Below are positions 63,946-64,000 of a DNA stretch of 64,000 bases, in pieces. The translations under genes were made by a program, and so were the position numbers. Source of the DNA: Microglena sp. YARC (lineage: Eukaryota; Chlorophyta; Chlorophyceae; Chlamydomonadales; Chlamydomonadaceae); assembly GCA_022414725.1 (NCBI GenBank), contig CM039463.1, forward strand, positions 28,225,571 through 28,289,570, written 5' to 3'. The stretch's first letter is position 1. Each line of letters opens with the position of its first letter. Below the pieces are notes generated by a model. That model was not told where the DNA came from, searched no databases, and saw only the letters and a program-made list of their open reading frames with translations.

Positions 63946-64000
63946 CTGCTACAGATGTCAAGCATGTAGTGGTGCACCTGGCGCCAAGCATCCAGCAAGT
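63946..64000 (-). CDS. Dynein heavy chain exon (first in window, partial)
   Basis: The 3' end of an exon running off the window: LLDAWRQVHHYMLDICS plus two bases that complete an Arg codon with the first base of the exon at 63,322. The donor is gtgtgt, a weaker form than the gtaag(c/t) of the other exons. It belongs to the dynein tail by phase and order. Confidence 0.6.

Noticed and set aside
1..64000. tRNA or rRNA genes
   Set aside because: No cloverleaf-like or conserved rRNA segments were recognised by eye; a covariance-model scan would be needed to exclude them.

Overview
The window joins two very different kinds of sequence across an assembly gap. Positions 1 to about 29.8 kb (possibly to 31.3 kb) are a densely packed, mostly intron-less block of genes of nucleocytoplasmic large DNA virus (giant virus) type. 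Positions 33-64 kb are intron-rich nuclear DNA of a flagellated eukaryote. A run of exactly 1,000 N (31,999-32,998) separates them, so physical linkage is not shown by the sequence. I cannot name the host. A single-celled flagellate such as an alga fits, because the eukaryotic gene is an axonemal-type dynein heavy chain and the viral genes most resemble those of algal giant viruses.

Viral block. The diagnostic genes are an A32-type packaging ATPase (24.8-25.7 kb), RNA polymerase subunits RPB10 (16.8-17.0 kb) and RPB5 (26.4-27.3 kb), and two conserved giant-virus families (DUF5761-like at 18.9 kb, DUF5871-like at 24.0 kb). There is also a DNTase-like domain protein, a possible SidE-type phosphodiesterase and many membrane-anchored presumed virion proteins. 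These last include two LamG-like proteins and a family of three paralogous beta-helix proteins, one of which ends in a beta/gamma-crystallin-type calcium-binding motif. Roughly half of the genes are broken by single indels or stop codons, whereas seven are intact. This suggests a decaying endogenous viral element, or less likely a poorly polished contig.

Inside the block sits a complete 3.33-kb Tc1/mariner (IS630-type) transposon (3,238-6,564). It has about 29-bp inverted ends, flanking TA dinucleotides, a broken DDE transposase, and a divergently transcribed Fanzor (eukaryotic TnpB-like, RNA-guided nuclease family) gene interrupted by a single amber codon. Fragments of related transposon ends are scattered in the intergenic spaces.

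Host block. Five exons on the minus strand (63,946-64,000+; 63,030-63,322; 61,464-61,740; 58,447-59,158; 36,841-36,981) join with compatible phases and GT/AG borders to encode part of a dynein heavy-chain tail. The introns are made almost entirely of tandem repeats: a 47-bp satellite of about 19.8 kb (roughly 400 copies), 33-bp minisatellites, and CA-rich, ATAC and GGGTGA microsatellites. Most strikingly, there are tandem copies of the adjacent exon borders, each carrying the splice donor or acceptor with a piece of exon. The last left-hand intron runs as CA-rich simple sequence to the gap.
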